DNA of 64,000 nucleotides from a bacterium (GTDB lineage Bacteria > Patescibacteriota > Saccharimonadia > Saccharimonadales > UBA4665): the NCBI GenBank assembly GCA_021810025.1, contig JAJZJS010000001.1, positions 90,790-154,789 on the forward strand. Direction: 5' to 3'. The notes beneath the pieces were generated by a model. That model saw only the letters and a program-made list of their open reading frames with translations. It was not told where the DNA came from and did not search any database. Shown in pieces: positions 39,898 through 50,738 of this stretch (position 1 is its first letter; each line of letters begins with the position of its first letter). Made by a program: the position numbers and the translations under genes.

Positions 39898-42882
39898 TTA
39901 AAAAATTGGTCCTGTAGGAATGCTATAAAATAAACTTGGAGATATTGTGGTTGTTGGTGCATAACCGAGACTTTGATACATACTTTCTGTTGGTATTCCT
40001 CTTTTTTGGCCGCCATCCAAGCCATATATTGTCGGCGAAGAACTAACCTGTATAGATCCGGTTATGTTGCTGGCGGTAGGCATCAAAGAAAGGTAGGAGC
40101 TTCCAAGCAGTGTGGGGGTTATATTTGTGTTGAGCCAGTCAGTTTGATACGTGCTAGTGAGTTCTCTTTTTTGGCCGCCATCCAGAACCCATATATTATT
40201 ATTGCTATCGTATGCTAAATAACCCTGCCAGACTTTATTGGCTAATAGGCTGTTGATTGTATAGTCATCAAGATGAATAATTGGCCAGTTGGTGATACCA
40301 AGATTATATGCGGCATTAAGATTTGAAATACCCAACAATTTGCCCCTAGCAACTGTATATATAGTTCCAGAATATTGTTGACCAGAATCTCCTGCAACGA
40401 AAGGTGTTAGGGGAGTACTATTATATAAACCCTGTGAGTCTAGAAGTGCTTGAGACGGGTGTATAACTGGACCAAACCCCCACATTGTTACCAATTGAGA
40501 TAGATCAGCACAGAACTCCTGGTTATCTATTAGACAAAAATAACCATTTGGGTTTTGTATAAACTGCGATAATATGCCTAAACTAGCAAAATTAGAAATA
40601 GAACTTGAGCTTATAACAACTGGTGTTCCTAAATTCCACGCCGCTGCAACTCCCTGAGAGGGCACACCATATATTTGGTTGTTATCTATGAGGTAATTAG
40701 TGCCGTTTCCGGAAGTAATATAATTACTCATAATGGATCCATTAAGGAAGGTTTGCAAAGATCCGTCGGATAAATTGGTTATACTAGAGTTACCGGCCAC
40801 TAAACTAAGCGTTGTTGGATTGCTAAACGGTAGTTTTTGACCATTATCCAAGAAATATATTATCGGCGAAGAACTTGATTTTACAAAAGCGGTAGCATCA
40901 GAGGTTATCGGCAAGATATTAGCATAAGAATTATTTAGGACAATGTTTATGCCGCTAACGTTGTAGGCGGCCGATAAATTAGAAGGAATAGGCTGTAGAC
41001 CATTATTAATGACATAAGGACTGTTGTTAACTATAGCAATATTACTATTAAGAATCGGACCAACGGGTATTTGACTTATTAAATCATTTGAAACATAACT
41101 AGTGTTTGAAGATGAACTTATTTGAAGGGAACTATATATTTGCCCAGTAGGTATACCCATTAATTGACCGGAATTTAAAAGATATATCGTGGATGAATTA
41201 TCGGCCTGCAGCATATATTGTAATTGACCACTAGCCTTGAACGTGTTCAACATTGCCGCATCCATGGATGATATGTTCCAAGAACTAGGGAGCAGACCAG
41301 AAATGTTATTATTAACCGAAAATGCAGAGCCGTCCGATAAAACATAGTCGGAACCGTTAACAGAAATCTCGGGGCTACTAATAGCAGTAGAAGATTGAGC
41401 CATAGAGTTAAAATAGGTAGAAGATAGCTGTATTGGGGGGTTGTTTTGTCCCGCCCAAGAGTTATAAACTACGCCACTGGTCACGGGATAAAGATTACCT
41501 TGATCAACTATGTAATATGTGGAATTTCCACTTACGCTGACGTATGGTTTTAGCGCTCCTTGATTATCCGCAAAGTTTATAAGAGTATTACTTACTTGAG
41601 AAAGTGTTTGCCCAGGAAAATTATTCCACAGAGAGGCATTATTGGGAGACACGTTATATACGTTTCCATTGTCTGCAAAGTAGTTAACGTTATTTGATGT
41701 GTCTGTAGCATATCTTGATAAAACGGTAGAAGCTGTTGGTGTAGCATTAAAGACCGACGGGGCAAGGCTATTAATAGTTAGACCGTTTAATCCCCAAGAA
41801 TTTAATACGTCTTGGCTCGGTATACCTTGTTTAATGCCATCATAAAATACATATACGGTTGAATAACCGCTCTCGACTCCAAGCGTAACACTGGTATCTA
41901 GCGAAGGTCCAAACCATGAATTAAAATATTCCCAAAAATTATAATTTCCATAAGTACTACAACTATCTGAGCCTCCACTTAAAACAGCCGCATCTGGCTG
42001 ATAAGGCGTATAAATATAGAGAGCAGCCGTAGCAGCATTCTGAATATCGACCGTAGAACTACCACAGCTTGGGTTTGGATTGTATTGAATGGTATTATTG
42101 CCTATCCAATAATTAAATGCTCCAGGATTATTTAAATAATACCTAAATTGCCAAGCCGCTCCATTTACTTGTTGATAAAAGTCTGCATATGAAGTGCTAC
42201 AACCAGACGTATCTGGGCAATCATAACCCATCGCATATTGATACTCATTGAGCCAAGGCCAGTTATCGGTAACCAGGCCCTGTTCTTTTTGAAGGGTTAC
42301 TAAAATAACCTCAGGGTTTATTTGATATTGTTGAGCAGCATTATATATAATTTCGGCGGCCGTTTCTCCTCCAGATATTGATGCACTAGGATTTTGTAAA
42401 TTGTCTTGCAGGGTTGATGGATTCTCAACATATTGGTTTATACAAACATAAGGTGCTGCGCCTATATTTGTAGAATTATAAGTATCATATCTTTGGCCAT
42501 ATGTTGCCCTAGAGGTTGTTACCCAGATACCTGAGCTTGGATTATTAACTTCCCCTGTGCTCGAGTTATAATAATAAGAGTAATTTTGGCTACCATTGGT
42601 ATCACACGTTCCTACCATATCATTCAAAAATTGTTGAATAGCGTTTATGGATATACTCGAACTAGACCCTAGTGAGTTTACGTTAGTAAAAATATTATTA
42701 TCTATTATGTGTCCAGCCTGAAACGACTGAACCGTAGAAACTGATTTTAAAGGATTGGTTCCGGCGCTAAACCTAAAAGAAGAGACAGAAAATACTATAA
42801 GCAAGGATACTAAGAATAATTTATAAACTATCCTAGATTTTTTATTTATTCTCGATGAGCGTGAAACAGTATCATTTTTCAT
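39898..42882 (-). CDS. Secreted or anchored 994-residue protein: lysozyme-like domain plus about 12 repeats
   Basis: A single N-terminal membrane segment (about 20-40, VYKLFLVSLLIVFSVSSF) is followed by a domain (about 75-330) holding AAEIIYNAAQQYQINPEVIL, TLQKEQGLV with a Glu in a transglycosylase-like position, YDCPDTSGCS and NFWEYFNSWFG. This pattern is known from actinobacterial exported proteins of lysozyme-like type. From about 335 to the end lie about 12 degenerate repeats of 50-70 residues, each with a core like IYFLDNGQK or VYVFYDGIKQGIP and a following W or Y. The protein should face outward. The preceding gene ends at the base before this ATG. Confidence 0.8.
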   Translation of the reverse strand: MKNDTVSRSSRINKKSRIVYKLFLVSLLIVFSVSSFRFSAGTNPLKSVSTVQSFQAGHIIDNNIFTNVNSLGSSSSISINAIQQFLNDMVGTCDTNGSQNYSYYYNSSTGEVNNPSSGIWVTTSRATYGQRYDTYNSTNIGAAPYVCINQYVENPSTLQDNLQNPSASISGGETAAEIIYNAAQQYQINPEVILVTLQKEQGLVTDNWPWLNEYQYAMGYDCPDTSGCSTSYADFYQQVNGAAWQFRYYLNNPGAFNYWIGNNTIQYNPNPSCGSSTVDIQNAATAALYIYTPYQPDAAVLSGGSDSCSTYGNYNFWEYFNSWFGPSLDTSVTLGVESGYSTVYVFYDGIKQGIPSQDVLNSWGLNGLTINSLAPSVFNATPTASTVLSRYATDTSNNVNYFADNGNVYNVSPNNASLWNNFPGQTLSQVSNTLINFADNQGALKPYVSVSGNSTYYIVDQGNLYPVTSGVVYNSWAGQNNPPIQLSSTYFNSMAQSSTAISSPEISVNGSDYVLSDGSAFSVNNNISGLLPSSWNISSMDAAMLNTFKASGQLQYMLQADNSSTIYLLNSGQLMGIPTGQIYSSLQISSSSNTSYVSNDLISQIPVGPILNSNIAIVNNSPYVINNGLQPIPSNLSAAYNVSGINIVLNNSYANILPITSDATAFVKSSSSPIIYFLDNGQKLPFSNPTTLSLVAGNSSITNLSDGSLQTFLNGSIMSNYITSGNGTNYLIDNNQIYGVPSQGVAAAWNLGTPVVISSSSISNFASLGILSQFIQNPNGYFCLIDNQEFCADLSQLVTMWGFGPVIHPSQALLDSQGLYNSTPLTPFVAGDSGQQYSGTIYTVARGKLLGISNLNAAYNLGITNWPIIHLDDYTINSLLANKVWQGYLAYDSNNNIWVLDGGQKRELTSTYQTDWLNTNITPTLLGSSYLSLMPTASNITGSIQVSSSPTIYGLDGGQKRGIPTESMYQSLGYAPTTTISPSLFYSIPTGPIF

Positions 42883-43449
42883 TTAGTAAGTTCCCGAAAG
42901 ATTAATCGGATTATTACTCCAATTAGCGATAACAGTATTAGAGTTACTGCTAAGTTGCACTAAAATATTCCAGTCGCCCTGATTTGGAAATTGGCTAACA
43001 GGTATATTAAATACAGGACAGACGTAAGAGTTATTCTGCAACATTACTTGATTTGTCATCGTTACGGTTGTTTGTCCAGTTTGAGAAACCTTTAAGGTGC
43101 AAGTGCCGACATTGGTACCATTTACTATAGTTCCAACTTGCAAGTTATTATTTACAATGCCAACCCTAGTTATGGTAACGGAGAAAGAGGGGCTTTTGGA
43201 AGAATTTGATTGAGACGAAGAATTGCCCTGAGAAGTGTTTGAGGGGCCATTATTCAAAGTAGGGGCTGGTGAAGTGCTTTTTTTGCGTTCATTATTTAAT
43301 TTGTTGGAATTTGGGGCTGGTTTAGTAGCTACATTTGAGGGCAGTGTACTCACTACATTGGTGCGTATAAATTTATACCACCCAATCCAGATTAACCCTA
43401 CTACTATTATTATGCCTAAAACAAGCAATATTTTTTTCTTATTTGTCAT
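42883..43449 (-). CDS. Anchored outer protein with Ser/Asn linker and beta-domain
   Basis: 188 residues. One membrane segment (about 7-24, LLVLGIIIVVGLIWIGW) precedes a disordered Pro/Ser/Asn linker and a C-terminal Ig-like beta-domain (FSVTITRVGIVNNNLQVG to LSGTY) with two Cys. TATAAT (43461-43456) lies 6 bases before the ATG. It is directly followed by the 994-residue protein and probably belongs to the same surface structure. Confidence 0.75.
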   Translation of the reverse strand: MTNKKKILLVLGIIIVVGLIWIGWYKFIRTNVVSTLPSNVATKPAPNSNKLNNERKKSTSPAPTLNNGPSNTSQGNSSSQSNSSKSPSFSVTITRVGIVNNNLQVGTIVNGTNVGTCTLKVSQTGQTTVTMTNQVMLQNNSYVCPVFNIPVSQFPNQGDWNILVQLSSNSNTVIANWSNNPINLSGTY

Positions 43450-43951
43450 ATATTTATTATACTATTGTTTATATATATTATCATAAACTAACTAAAGCTA
43501 AATAAAGGTTGAGTTCGTATAAAATTTATCAACATGCTTAAAATTATGCTTTTTTGCCAAGAAATTAATATTTGAAAAGTATTTAGCTCCTTGTTGTAAA
43601 TTAGTGGCAAAAAATAAGCTTCGAAAAAAAATCATTAACTATGGTGAGAGCATTCGGCGAAAATACACTTAATATTAACCAGGAACAACATTAAAAAAGA
43701 TCATGTCATAACCTAAAACCTAAACGTATTGCAAGACATATTCTAGACAAACCACAGTTATAGTTCGTGGTATCTAATATATTACAATCTGTTGATAGTG
43801 CGTTGACAATAAGACAAAACAACATTCTACAAAGGTACGTAACTATTTTTAAACCGTAATAAAAACTATTATTTGGTTTTTCTTTAAAAAACACAATAGT
43901 TGGAATAACTTTGTTTTAAAGATTTATTAATTGTTTGTCTATCTGAAATAT
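43450..43951. other. 502-base gap without an accepted gene
   Basis: Very AT-rich. A 62-codon minus-strand frame (43706-43894) has no recognisable content and no start signal. An inverted repeat ACTATT/AATAGT with a T-rich loop lies near 43866-43901. Nothing else is seen. Confidence 0.4.
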
Positions 43952-44689
43952 TTACTTTAATTTAAATCTTATTATAATTACTAGAATTAAATTTTTAATC
44001 ATTGTTGATTTAGGTAATTTTGATTTTCCATTAACACGATCCCTAAACTCTATCGGTATTTCTTTAATATTTTTAGCCGTTAATGTTGCTTTGTACTTCA
44101 ATTCAATTAGAAAACCATATCCGTTGCTTGTAATTAGTCCAGGGTTTATTTTTTTTAATAAATCAGTTGAATACATATTAAATCCACCAGTATAATCCGA
44201 AATTTTATTACCAAGTATTAGCCTGGCATATAAATTACCGTTTTTACTTAGGGTTCTTCGAAGTACAGACCAGTCTGGAGTTGAACCACCTAATATATAG
44301 CGTGAGCCAACTATAAAGTCGTGATTTTTTTTAGCGGCCACAATAAAACTAGTTAGATATGAAGGATCGTGAGATAAATCTGCATCCATCTGTATTATAT
44401 AATCAACGTTCATGTCCATTAATTTTTTAAAGCCTGCTATATAAGCGCGTCCTAAACCACCTTTAGTTTTTCTTGACAATATTTTTATGCGAAAGGTTTT
44501 GCTTTTATATATTTTAGACAATTTTTGTACAAGATTTGCGGTACCGTCCGGTGAATCATCGTCAATTATTAAAACCGTAACATCCAATCCGCTAATATTG
44601 TTTGATTGTTCAAAAAGTTTTTTTAAAAGTTTATCTACGTTGGTAATCTCGTTATATGTAGGTATCGCTATGCCTGTGTAAATCTTCAT
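43952..44689 (-). CDS. Polyprenol-phosphate sugar transferase (DPM1-like GT2)
   Basis: 245 residues, GT-A fold. IAIPTYNEITNVDKLL, IDDDSPDGTANLV, MDADLSHDPSYL and VGSRYILGG are the typical marks of polyprenol-phosphate mannose/glucose synthases. The C-terminus ends after the catalytic domain with a short hydrophobic helix. It is divergent from a GtrA-family gene, a frequent pair for making and flipping lipid-linked sugars. An AAAGGG site lies 8 bases before the ATG. Confidence 0.92.
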   Translation of the reverse strand: MKIYTGIAIPTYNEITNVDKLLKKLFEQSNNISGLDVTVLIIDDDSPDGTANLVQKLSKIYKSKTFRIKILSRKTKGGLGRAYIAGFKKLMDMNVDYIIQMDADLSHDPSYLTSFIVAAKKNHDFIVGSRYILGGSTPDWSVLRRTLSKNGNLYARLILGNKISDYTGGFNMYSTDLLKKINPGLITSNGYGFLIELKYKATLTAKNIKEIPIEFRDRVNGKSKLPKSTMIKNLILVIIIRFKLK

Positions 44690-44708
44690 ATCAAATATCC
44701 CTTTATGT

Positions 44709-44716
44709 AGTATACT
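44709..44716. promoter_or_regulatory. Palindromic shared -10 element (AGTATACT)
   Basis: AGTATACT reads TATACT on both strands (44711-44716 plus, 44714-44709 minus). The divergent GtrA and sugar-transferase genes are 36 bases apart, so a single palindrome can start both transcripts. The plus ATG is 9 bases after its -10 and the minus ATG 19 bases after its own. Confidence 0.6.
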
Positions 44717-44725
44717 CGTGGTATT

Positions 44726-45208
44726 ATGCTAAAAAAATTATGGGATTACAAGAAAATAAGATTTTTATGCATAGGCTCTTTTAATAGTCTTACTGATATT
44801 ACTATTCTAAATATTTTAGTTTTCGCAGGGCATCTTCCTGTATGGGTAGTGAACGCGTTTTCCGTTAGTGTTGGCATTACGATTTCTTATTTTTTAAACC
44901 ATTTTTTGGTGTTTAGGCATCAACATAAACCTAATTATAAGTTGTTTATAAAATTTTTTAGTGTTACGGGCATTAGTATAATAGTTCTTCAGACTTTTAT
45001 AATATATCTGACCAGACCACTATATAATAGTTTTGCTTTAGGTCTACATGGCATAAGTGCTTCGTTTTCTGCCAAGATTTCATTGAACTTAGCTAAAATT
45101 ACAGCAATATTAATTGGTATGGTTTGGAATTATTTATTATATTCTAGGGTTGTATTTAAGAAAACTCTAGAAGATGTGGTAACCGAAGAACTTACAAGAA
45201 ATGTTTAA
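44726..45208 (+). CDS. GtrA-family membrane protein
   Basis: 160 residues with four membrane helices and basic ends. FLCIGSFNSLTDITILNILV near the N-terminus and YFLNHFLVFRHQ are typical of GtrA, which moves polyprenol-linked sugars across the membrane. It is divergent from the transferase that would make its substrate. Near-leaderless from TATACT. Confidence 0.88.
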   Translation: MLKKLWDYKKIRFLCIGSFNSLTDITILNILVFAGHLPVWVVNAFSVSVGITISYFLNHFLVFRHQHKPNYKLFIKFFSVTGISIIVLQTFIIYLTRPLYNSFALGLHGISASFSAKISLNLAKITAILIGMVWNYLLYSRVVFKKTLEDVVTEELTRNV

Positions 45209-45216
45209 GCAAAGGG

Positions 45217-46557
45217 TTATTTTTTGGCATATAATTTAATAAACCAAGTAGTGCCTGGATTTTCTGGAATAGTGATTAAAGTACCTTGCTTAGTCCTATT
45301 TAGGTTCTTTATGCCATTTATATAAGAGGCTGAATAATTACTGAAATTTTTATTGATTATTAGTTCTCCAGCCACAACTGACGTCAACAGACCAAAGCTT
45401 ATATAGAGTAATAAGAAGTATATCCGAGCCTTCTTGTTGATGTATGTGCTTGCAGCAATTGCTAAAACGGCAGTAACGCCCAGAATACCATAAAAGAAAT
45501 AACGATTTCCAAGTTCAGTTGTATCCATAAGCTTTAGTATATTAACAGAATTGAGATTACCCCCAACTAAGGGGTTCTTCAGGGCCGCCATTGTAAAAAG
45601 AACCGAGAATAATACAAGATATTTCAGCTGAATAGTTCCATGTTTAATTAATACCGAAAGTAGCACAAGGCCTAGTAGTACACAAAAAATAAAAATGATT
45701 AAAAATTGATACAATGGAATGTTTACACCAATATTTATTTGAGCAAAGCGTAAGGCTGGAGTTATAATTTGGTTAAATATTTCTAACACCGTATATTTTG
45801 AAGTTAATAAAATTCTGGTATGAACGCTATTGGTCCTTGAATAGTCAGAAAACAGATAGACGTAAAGTTGTACAATGCTCCCAAAAATACTTACAACAAT
45901 ATAAAATATTTTATATTGTTTTCGCCATATCCAATCAAAAAGAATAATAACTAAATAAAACCAAGCAAAAGGAAGAGTAAGACAGGCTAATATAAATAGG
46001 ATTTTTTCTACAAGCCTAATAACTGTATTATTGGCTGGTTTAGCAAAATAAATACATAAACCTATAACACCAATTAGAAAAATTGAAGTAGAAAAATTGA
46101 ATATAAACTCAATAAAATTTGCTATAAGTCCAAGACTAAGCGCCATAAATAATTTTTGAAAATTATTGGTAAAAATTTTAACCCTTGAAGAAAATAGGTA
46201 GTAACACATAAGAATAAATAATCCATAACCAGCCAGATTGAAAATCAACGGAGCAAACTTTAAAGGAAACATGATTACCAACAGGGCGAATAATCGTTCA
46301 GTAGTATGTGCAAATCCATTATAAGGACTAAATAGTGTGCGCCAACCTTTGTTATATGCATCAGCTAACCATAAAGCCCCATCTTCAGCATAAAGCTGAG
46401 GAGTTCTAATATACTGCCACCCTCTAATTAAATAAAGAATAGATGGAATTATGACTAGACCAATTGTTTTAAAATTATTTGGTATTTTATGAAGATATCT
46501 GTTGTATTTTGAATACATTGTTCTTATTTTAATTAGATTTATTTCCATTTTAAGCAT
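45217..46557 (-). CDS. Polytopic membrane protein, possible GT-C glycosyltransferase
   Basis: 446 residues with about 10 helices. The first outer loop contains [18 protein letters not shown], an acidic Glu-Asp pair where GT-C transferases hold their catalytic Asp. No decisive family motif is visible. The ATG overlaps the rmlA stop by 8 bases; a second Met 9 bases later is equally possible. It ends 8 bases from the convergent GtrA stop. Confidence 0.6.
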   Translation of the reverse strand: MLKMEINLIKIRTMYSKYNRYLHKIPNNFKTIGLVIIPSILYLIRGWQYIRTPQLYAEDGALWLADAYNKGWRTLFSPYNGFAHTTERLFALLVIMFPLKFAPLIFNLAGYGLFILMCYYLFSSRVKIFTNNFQKLFMALSLGLIANFIEFIFNFSTSIFLIGVIGLCIYFAKPANNTVIRLVEKILFILACLTLPFAWFYLVIILFDWIWRKQYKIFYIVVSIFGSIVQLYVYLFSDYSRTNSVHTRILLTSKYTVLEIFNQIITPALRFAQINIGVNIPLYQFLIIFIFCVLLGLVLLSVLIKHGTIQLKYLVLFSVLFTMAALKNPLVGGNLNSVNILKLMDTTELGNRYFFYGILGVTAVLAIAASTYINKKARIYFLLLYISFGLLTSVVAGELIINKNFSNYSASYINGIKNLNRTKQGTLITIPENPGTTWFIKLYAKK

Positions 46558-47413
46558 TAATTAGATTAATAAGATATTCACCATAACCAGATTTTTTAAA
46601 ATCTTTAGCTATTATTTTTAGCTTTTCTTCGTCAATAAAACCTTGCTTAAAGGCTACTTCTTCAATGCAACCTATCTTAAGGCCTGTTCTTTTTTCCATG
46701 ACCCTAATATATTCACTAGCATCGTTCATGGACTCAAAGGTTCCCGTATCAAGCCATACAGAACCCCTATACATAACCTCAACTCGGAGTTGATCTTTCT
46801 TTAGGTATTCTTCGTTAATGCTAGTAATCTCCAGCTCCCCGCGTTCACTGGGCTGAACATGTTTAGCAATCTTAACAACATCATTGTCATAAAAATATAA
46901 ACCAACGACTGCATGGTTAGATTTTGGTTTAAGAGGCTTTTCTTCTATAGAAATTGCTTTTCTGTTATTATTAAACTCAACCACGCCATACCTCTCGGGA
47001 TCTGAAACAGGATAGGCAAAGACAATTCCTCCATCTGGATTAGTGCAATTCTTGAGTCTCTTTCCAAAATCAGCACCATAAAAGATGTTGTCTCCTAGGA
47101 TAAGAGCAACATTATCGTCTCCTATAAATTCTTCTCCTATTATGAATGCCTCTGCTAGTCCTTTGGGTTCTGGCTGAACGGCATATTGAAGGTTAATTCC
47201 AATATCGGATCCATCGTTAAGTAATCTTTTAAATTGTTCTTGATCGTGAGGGGTAGTAATAATTAGAATATCTCTGATTCCTGCCATCATTAAGGTACTA
47301 AGGGGATAATAAATCATCGGTTTATCATAAATCGGCATTAGTTGTTTACTAATAGCCTTAGTAATTGGATAAAGACGAGTGCCAGATCCTCCAGCTAAAA
47401 TAATACCTCTCAT
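46550..47413 (-). CDS. rmlA: Glucose-1-phosphate thymidylyltransferase RmlA
   Basis: 287 residues. [20 protein letters not shown] is the nucleotide-binding signature and [20 protein letters not shown] and EKPLKPKS follow. It makes dTDP-glucose, the first step to dTDP-rhamnose. TATAAT (47427-47422) lies 8 bases before the ATG, so besides read-through from rmlBCD the gene may have its own promoter. The last 8 bases overlap the next gene. Confidence 0.97.
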   Translation of the reverse strand: MRGIILAGGSGTRLYPITKAISKQLMPIYDKPMIYYPLSTLMMAGIRDILIITTPHDQEQFKRLLNDGSDIGINLQYAVQPEPKGLAEAFIIGEEFIGDDNVALILGDNIFYGADFGKRLKNCTNPDGGIVFAYPVSDPERYGVVEFNNNRKAISIEEKPLKPKSNHAVVGLYFYDNDVVKIAKHVQPSERGELEITSINEEYLKKDQLRVEVMYRGSVWLDTGTFESMNDASEYIRVMEKRTGLKIGCIEEVAFKQGFIDEEKLKIIAKDFKKSGYGEYLINLINA

Positions 47414-47445
47414 TGGCTTTTATTATAACAAATATCTTAAAAAAA

Positions 47446-48303
47446 TTATTTATTGTTTAATGTTAGTTTAAGATACGACTCTAAGTCTTCTTGCCATGTC
47501 CTTGAAACAAAACCTAAGTGATGAAGTTTAGTTAAATTTAGAACACTATTTAAGGGCCTCGGAGCAATATTCTGTTTATTCATAAAATATTCTCTTGTCG
47601 AAACATCTCGAACTTCATTATTAAATCCACTAAGCGAGAATATTTTTCTAGTAATAGTAGCCCAGCTTACCGGATCCCCCGAGTTGCTGACGTTATAGGT
47701 TCCATACTTTACGGATCTAGTTAATAGATAGTCAATGGCTCTAACAAGTTCGCTAGTAAAAGTTAATCTCCCGACCTGGTCTGACACTACTGAGGGATTG
47801 ACACCTTTTTGGGCGAGATCAAACATCGTGCGTACAAAATTTGAACCATCTCCAATTACCCAGCTAGTGCGAATAAGATAAAACTTAGGCAAGGTTCTTA
47901 CAATAAGATCCCCGGCAGCTTTTGAGGCTCCATACACACTTAAAGGACTAAAGAGTTCATCTTCAGGGTGATTATCTTTAGTTCCATCAAAAACATAGTC
48001 GGAAGAGATATGAACAAGAGTTAAGTCATTTTTTAGACAGGCATTAACCAAATTTGAGACCCCTGCAGCGTTAATCGACCAAGCTTTAATACGTCCTTCG
48101 GAACTTTCGGCATCATCAACCTTTGTGTAGGCAGCTGCATTAATAACTATTTCTATATTTGAGTAGTCAAAGTCTAGAACAGATTTTTGGTTGGCAATAT
48201 CTAAAGTGACTGCATCTACGGCTTTGGCGCCAGGATAATGTTTAACAAGTTGTTTCCCGAGTTGTCCATTCTTACCAATAATTAATATTTTAGATTGATC
48301 CAT
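47446..48303 (-). CDS. rmlD: dTDP-4-dehydrorhamnose reductase RmlD
   Basis: 285 residues, Rossmann fold. ILIIGKNGQLGKQLVKHYPG is the NAD(P)H site, and SSDYVFDGTKDNHPEDE and YGASKAAGD (YxxxK) are the active-site marks. It reduces dTDP-4-keto-rhamnose to dTDP-L-rhamnose, the last step. It lies 3 bases after rmlC. Confidence 0.95.
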   Translation of the reverse strand: MDQSKILIIGKNGQLGKQLVKHYPGAKAVDAVTLDIANQKSVLDFDYSNIEIVINAAAYTKVDDAESSEGRIKAWSINAAGVSNLVNACLKNDLTLVHISSDYVFDGTKDNHPEDELFSPLSVYGASKAAGDLIVRTLPKFYLIRTSWVIGDGSNFVRTMFDLAQKGVNPSVVSDQVGRLTFTSELVRAIDYLLTRSVKYGTYNVSNSGDPVSWATITRKIFSLSGFNNEVRDVSTREYFMNKQNIAPRPLNSVLNLTKLHHLGFVSRTWQEDLESYLKLTLNNK

Positions 48304-48306
48304 AGT

Positions 48307-48870
48307 TTAATTCAGAGGTTTTATTTCTTTTAGGGTGGGGTGTTGTTTATCTCTATCAGATAATATGGCTTTATCGAGAGGAATTGGCCATTCAATATTT
48401 AAGTCTGGATCGTTTAAATTAACGAAACAATATTGATCATAGTTGTCTGGTTTCCAATGAGAATTAACACTATAAAGATAATAAGTGTTTGGCGTAAGCG
48501 TTTGAAACGAGTTAGCTACTCCTTTTGGAAGAAAAACGGTTTTACTCGAATCTATATTTACCGTAACCACTTTTCCAAAAGATGGTCCTTCCCGCAGATC
48601 AACATAAGCAGCAAAAACTTCTCCGCTTACTACAGATATATATTTATCCCAAGGCTCAGCATGTAAACCTCTAGTAACACCAATTTCTTTATTATACGAA
48701 ACGCTATTTTGTACAACCGTAAAAGAATCTGGCAGACCAGCCTTCACTAATTTTTCTTTTTGATATTTTTCTTGAAAATATCCTCGTTGATCTTCAATTT
48801 TTGATACATTAAATACTAAAAGTCCCGGTATTGCCGTCTTATATGATGTTATTTCTGTTGTAGCCGTCAT
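48307..48870 (-). CDS. rmlC: dTDP-4-dehydrorhamnose 3,5-epimerase-like RmlC
   Basis: 187 residues from ATG 48870, cupin fold. GYFQEKYQKEKLVKAG, RGLHAEPWDKYISVVSGEV and LPKGVANSFQTL are the family marks. The frame is open from a TTG at 48882, but that lies inside rmlB, and ATG 48870 has GGAAG 7 bases upstream. It differs from the standard type near the N-terminus and the loops, resembling the epimerase subgroup in CPR clusters. Confidence 0.9.
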   Translation of the reverse strand: MTATTEITSYKTAIPGLLVFNVSKIEDQRGYFQEKYQKEKLVKAGLPDSFTVVQNSVSYNKEIGVTRGLHAEPWDKYISVVSGEVFAAYVDLREGPSFGKVVTVNIDSSKTVFLPKGVANSFQTLTPNTYYLYSVNSHWKPDNYDQYCFVNLNDPDLNIEWPIPLDKAILSDRDKQHPTLKEIKPLN

Positions 48871-48871
48871 A

Positions 48872-49885
<1,014 letters not shown>

Positions 49886-49965
49886 TTAATTCGAGCTTTT
49901 TATTTAAAATATATAGTTTATTAATGTAAAATTTTGAAAGATGCACTAAAAAAAGAAGGAAGGCA

Positions 49966-50736
49966 ATGAAAAAATTAATAGCATTTGATTTAGATGGAAC
50001 TTTAGCGCCAAGTAAATCCTTGCTACCGAATCAAATAGGATTACTTTTGAACCAACTATTAGATCATTTTCAGGTTTGTATTATATCTGGAGGAAAGTAC
50101 GATATTTTTGTCGAAAACGTTCTTACAAATAAAGAATTAGATAAAAATAAGTTTAAAAATCTCCATTTAATGCCAACCTGTGGCACAAGGTATTATGTTT
50201 ATGAAAATAATAAGTGGATCAAAGTATATTCTGAAGACTTTTCAAAGTCCGAGAAAAAACAAATCATAGAAGCTCTTCAAAAAGGATTTGAAGAATCTGG
50301 TTATAAAGAAATCGAAACATACGGAGAATTAATTGAAGATCGAGAAAGCCAAATAACACTGTCTACCTTAGGACAAGACATTATAAGACTTTTGGGAAAA
50401 AAAGGACTTCAGATTAAAGAAGATTGGGATCCAAACGACCATAAAAAGAGAATTATATGTGACCTTGTTCAACCTCTAATTCCCGAATTTGAAGTGAAGG
50501 TTGGAGGATTAACATCTATTGACGTAACTAAACCCGGCATCGATAAAGCATATGGCATGAAAAAAATCATGGAGCATTTAAATATTAAGAAGGAAGACAT
50601 TTTGTTTATAGGGGATCATCTACAAGAAGGCGGCAACGATTACCCGGTAAAAGCATTTGGTATAGATAGTTTGGAAATAAGTTCGTGGCAAGAAACAGCC
50701 GTAGCAATTCAAACTATTTTATATATTATTAAATAA
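49966..50736 (+). CDS. Eukaryote-type phosphomannomutase-like HAD-IIB protein
   Basis: 256 residues. Motif I is FDLDGTLAPSKS, motif II IISGGKYD, and the later EDRESQITLSTLGQ, IDVTKPGIDKAYGM and FIGDHLQEGGNDYPV match the HAD-IIB phosphomannomutase family found mainly in eukaryotes and in some bacteria. It would interconvert mannose-6-P and mannose-1-P. The ATG has a strong AAGGAAGG site. It converges on glmS after 2 bases. Confidence 0.85.
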   Translation: MKKLIAFDLDGTLAPSKSLLPNQIGLLLNQLLDHFQVCIISGGKYDIFVENVLTNKELDKNKFKNLHLMPTCGTRYYVYENNKWIKVYSEDFSKSEKKQIIEALQKGFEESGYKEIETYGELIEDRESQITLSTLGQDIIRLLGKKGLQIKEDWDPNDHKKRIICDLVQPLIPEFEVKVGGLTSIDVTKPGIDKAYGMKKIMEHLNIKKEDILFIGDHLQEGGNDYPVKAFGIDSLEISSWQETAVAIQTILYIIK

Positions 50737-50738
50737 AT

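Noticed and set aside
43706..43894. 62-codon frame in the 502-base gap
   Set aside because: No start signal, no conserved text and very AT-rich surroundings.
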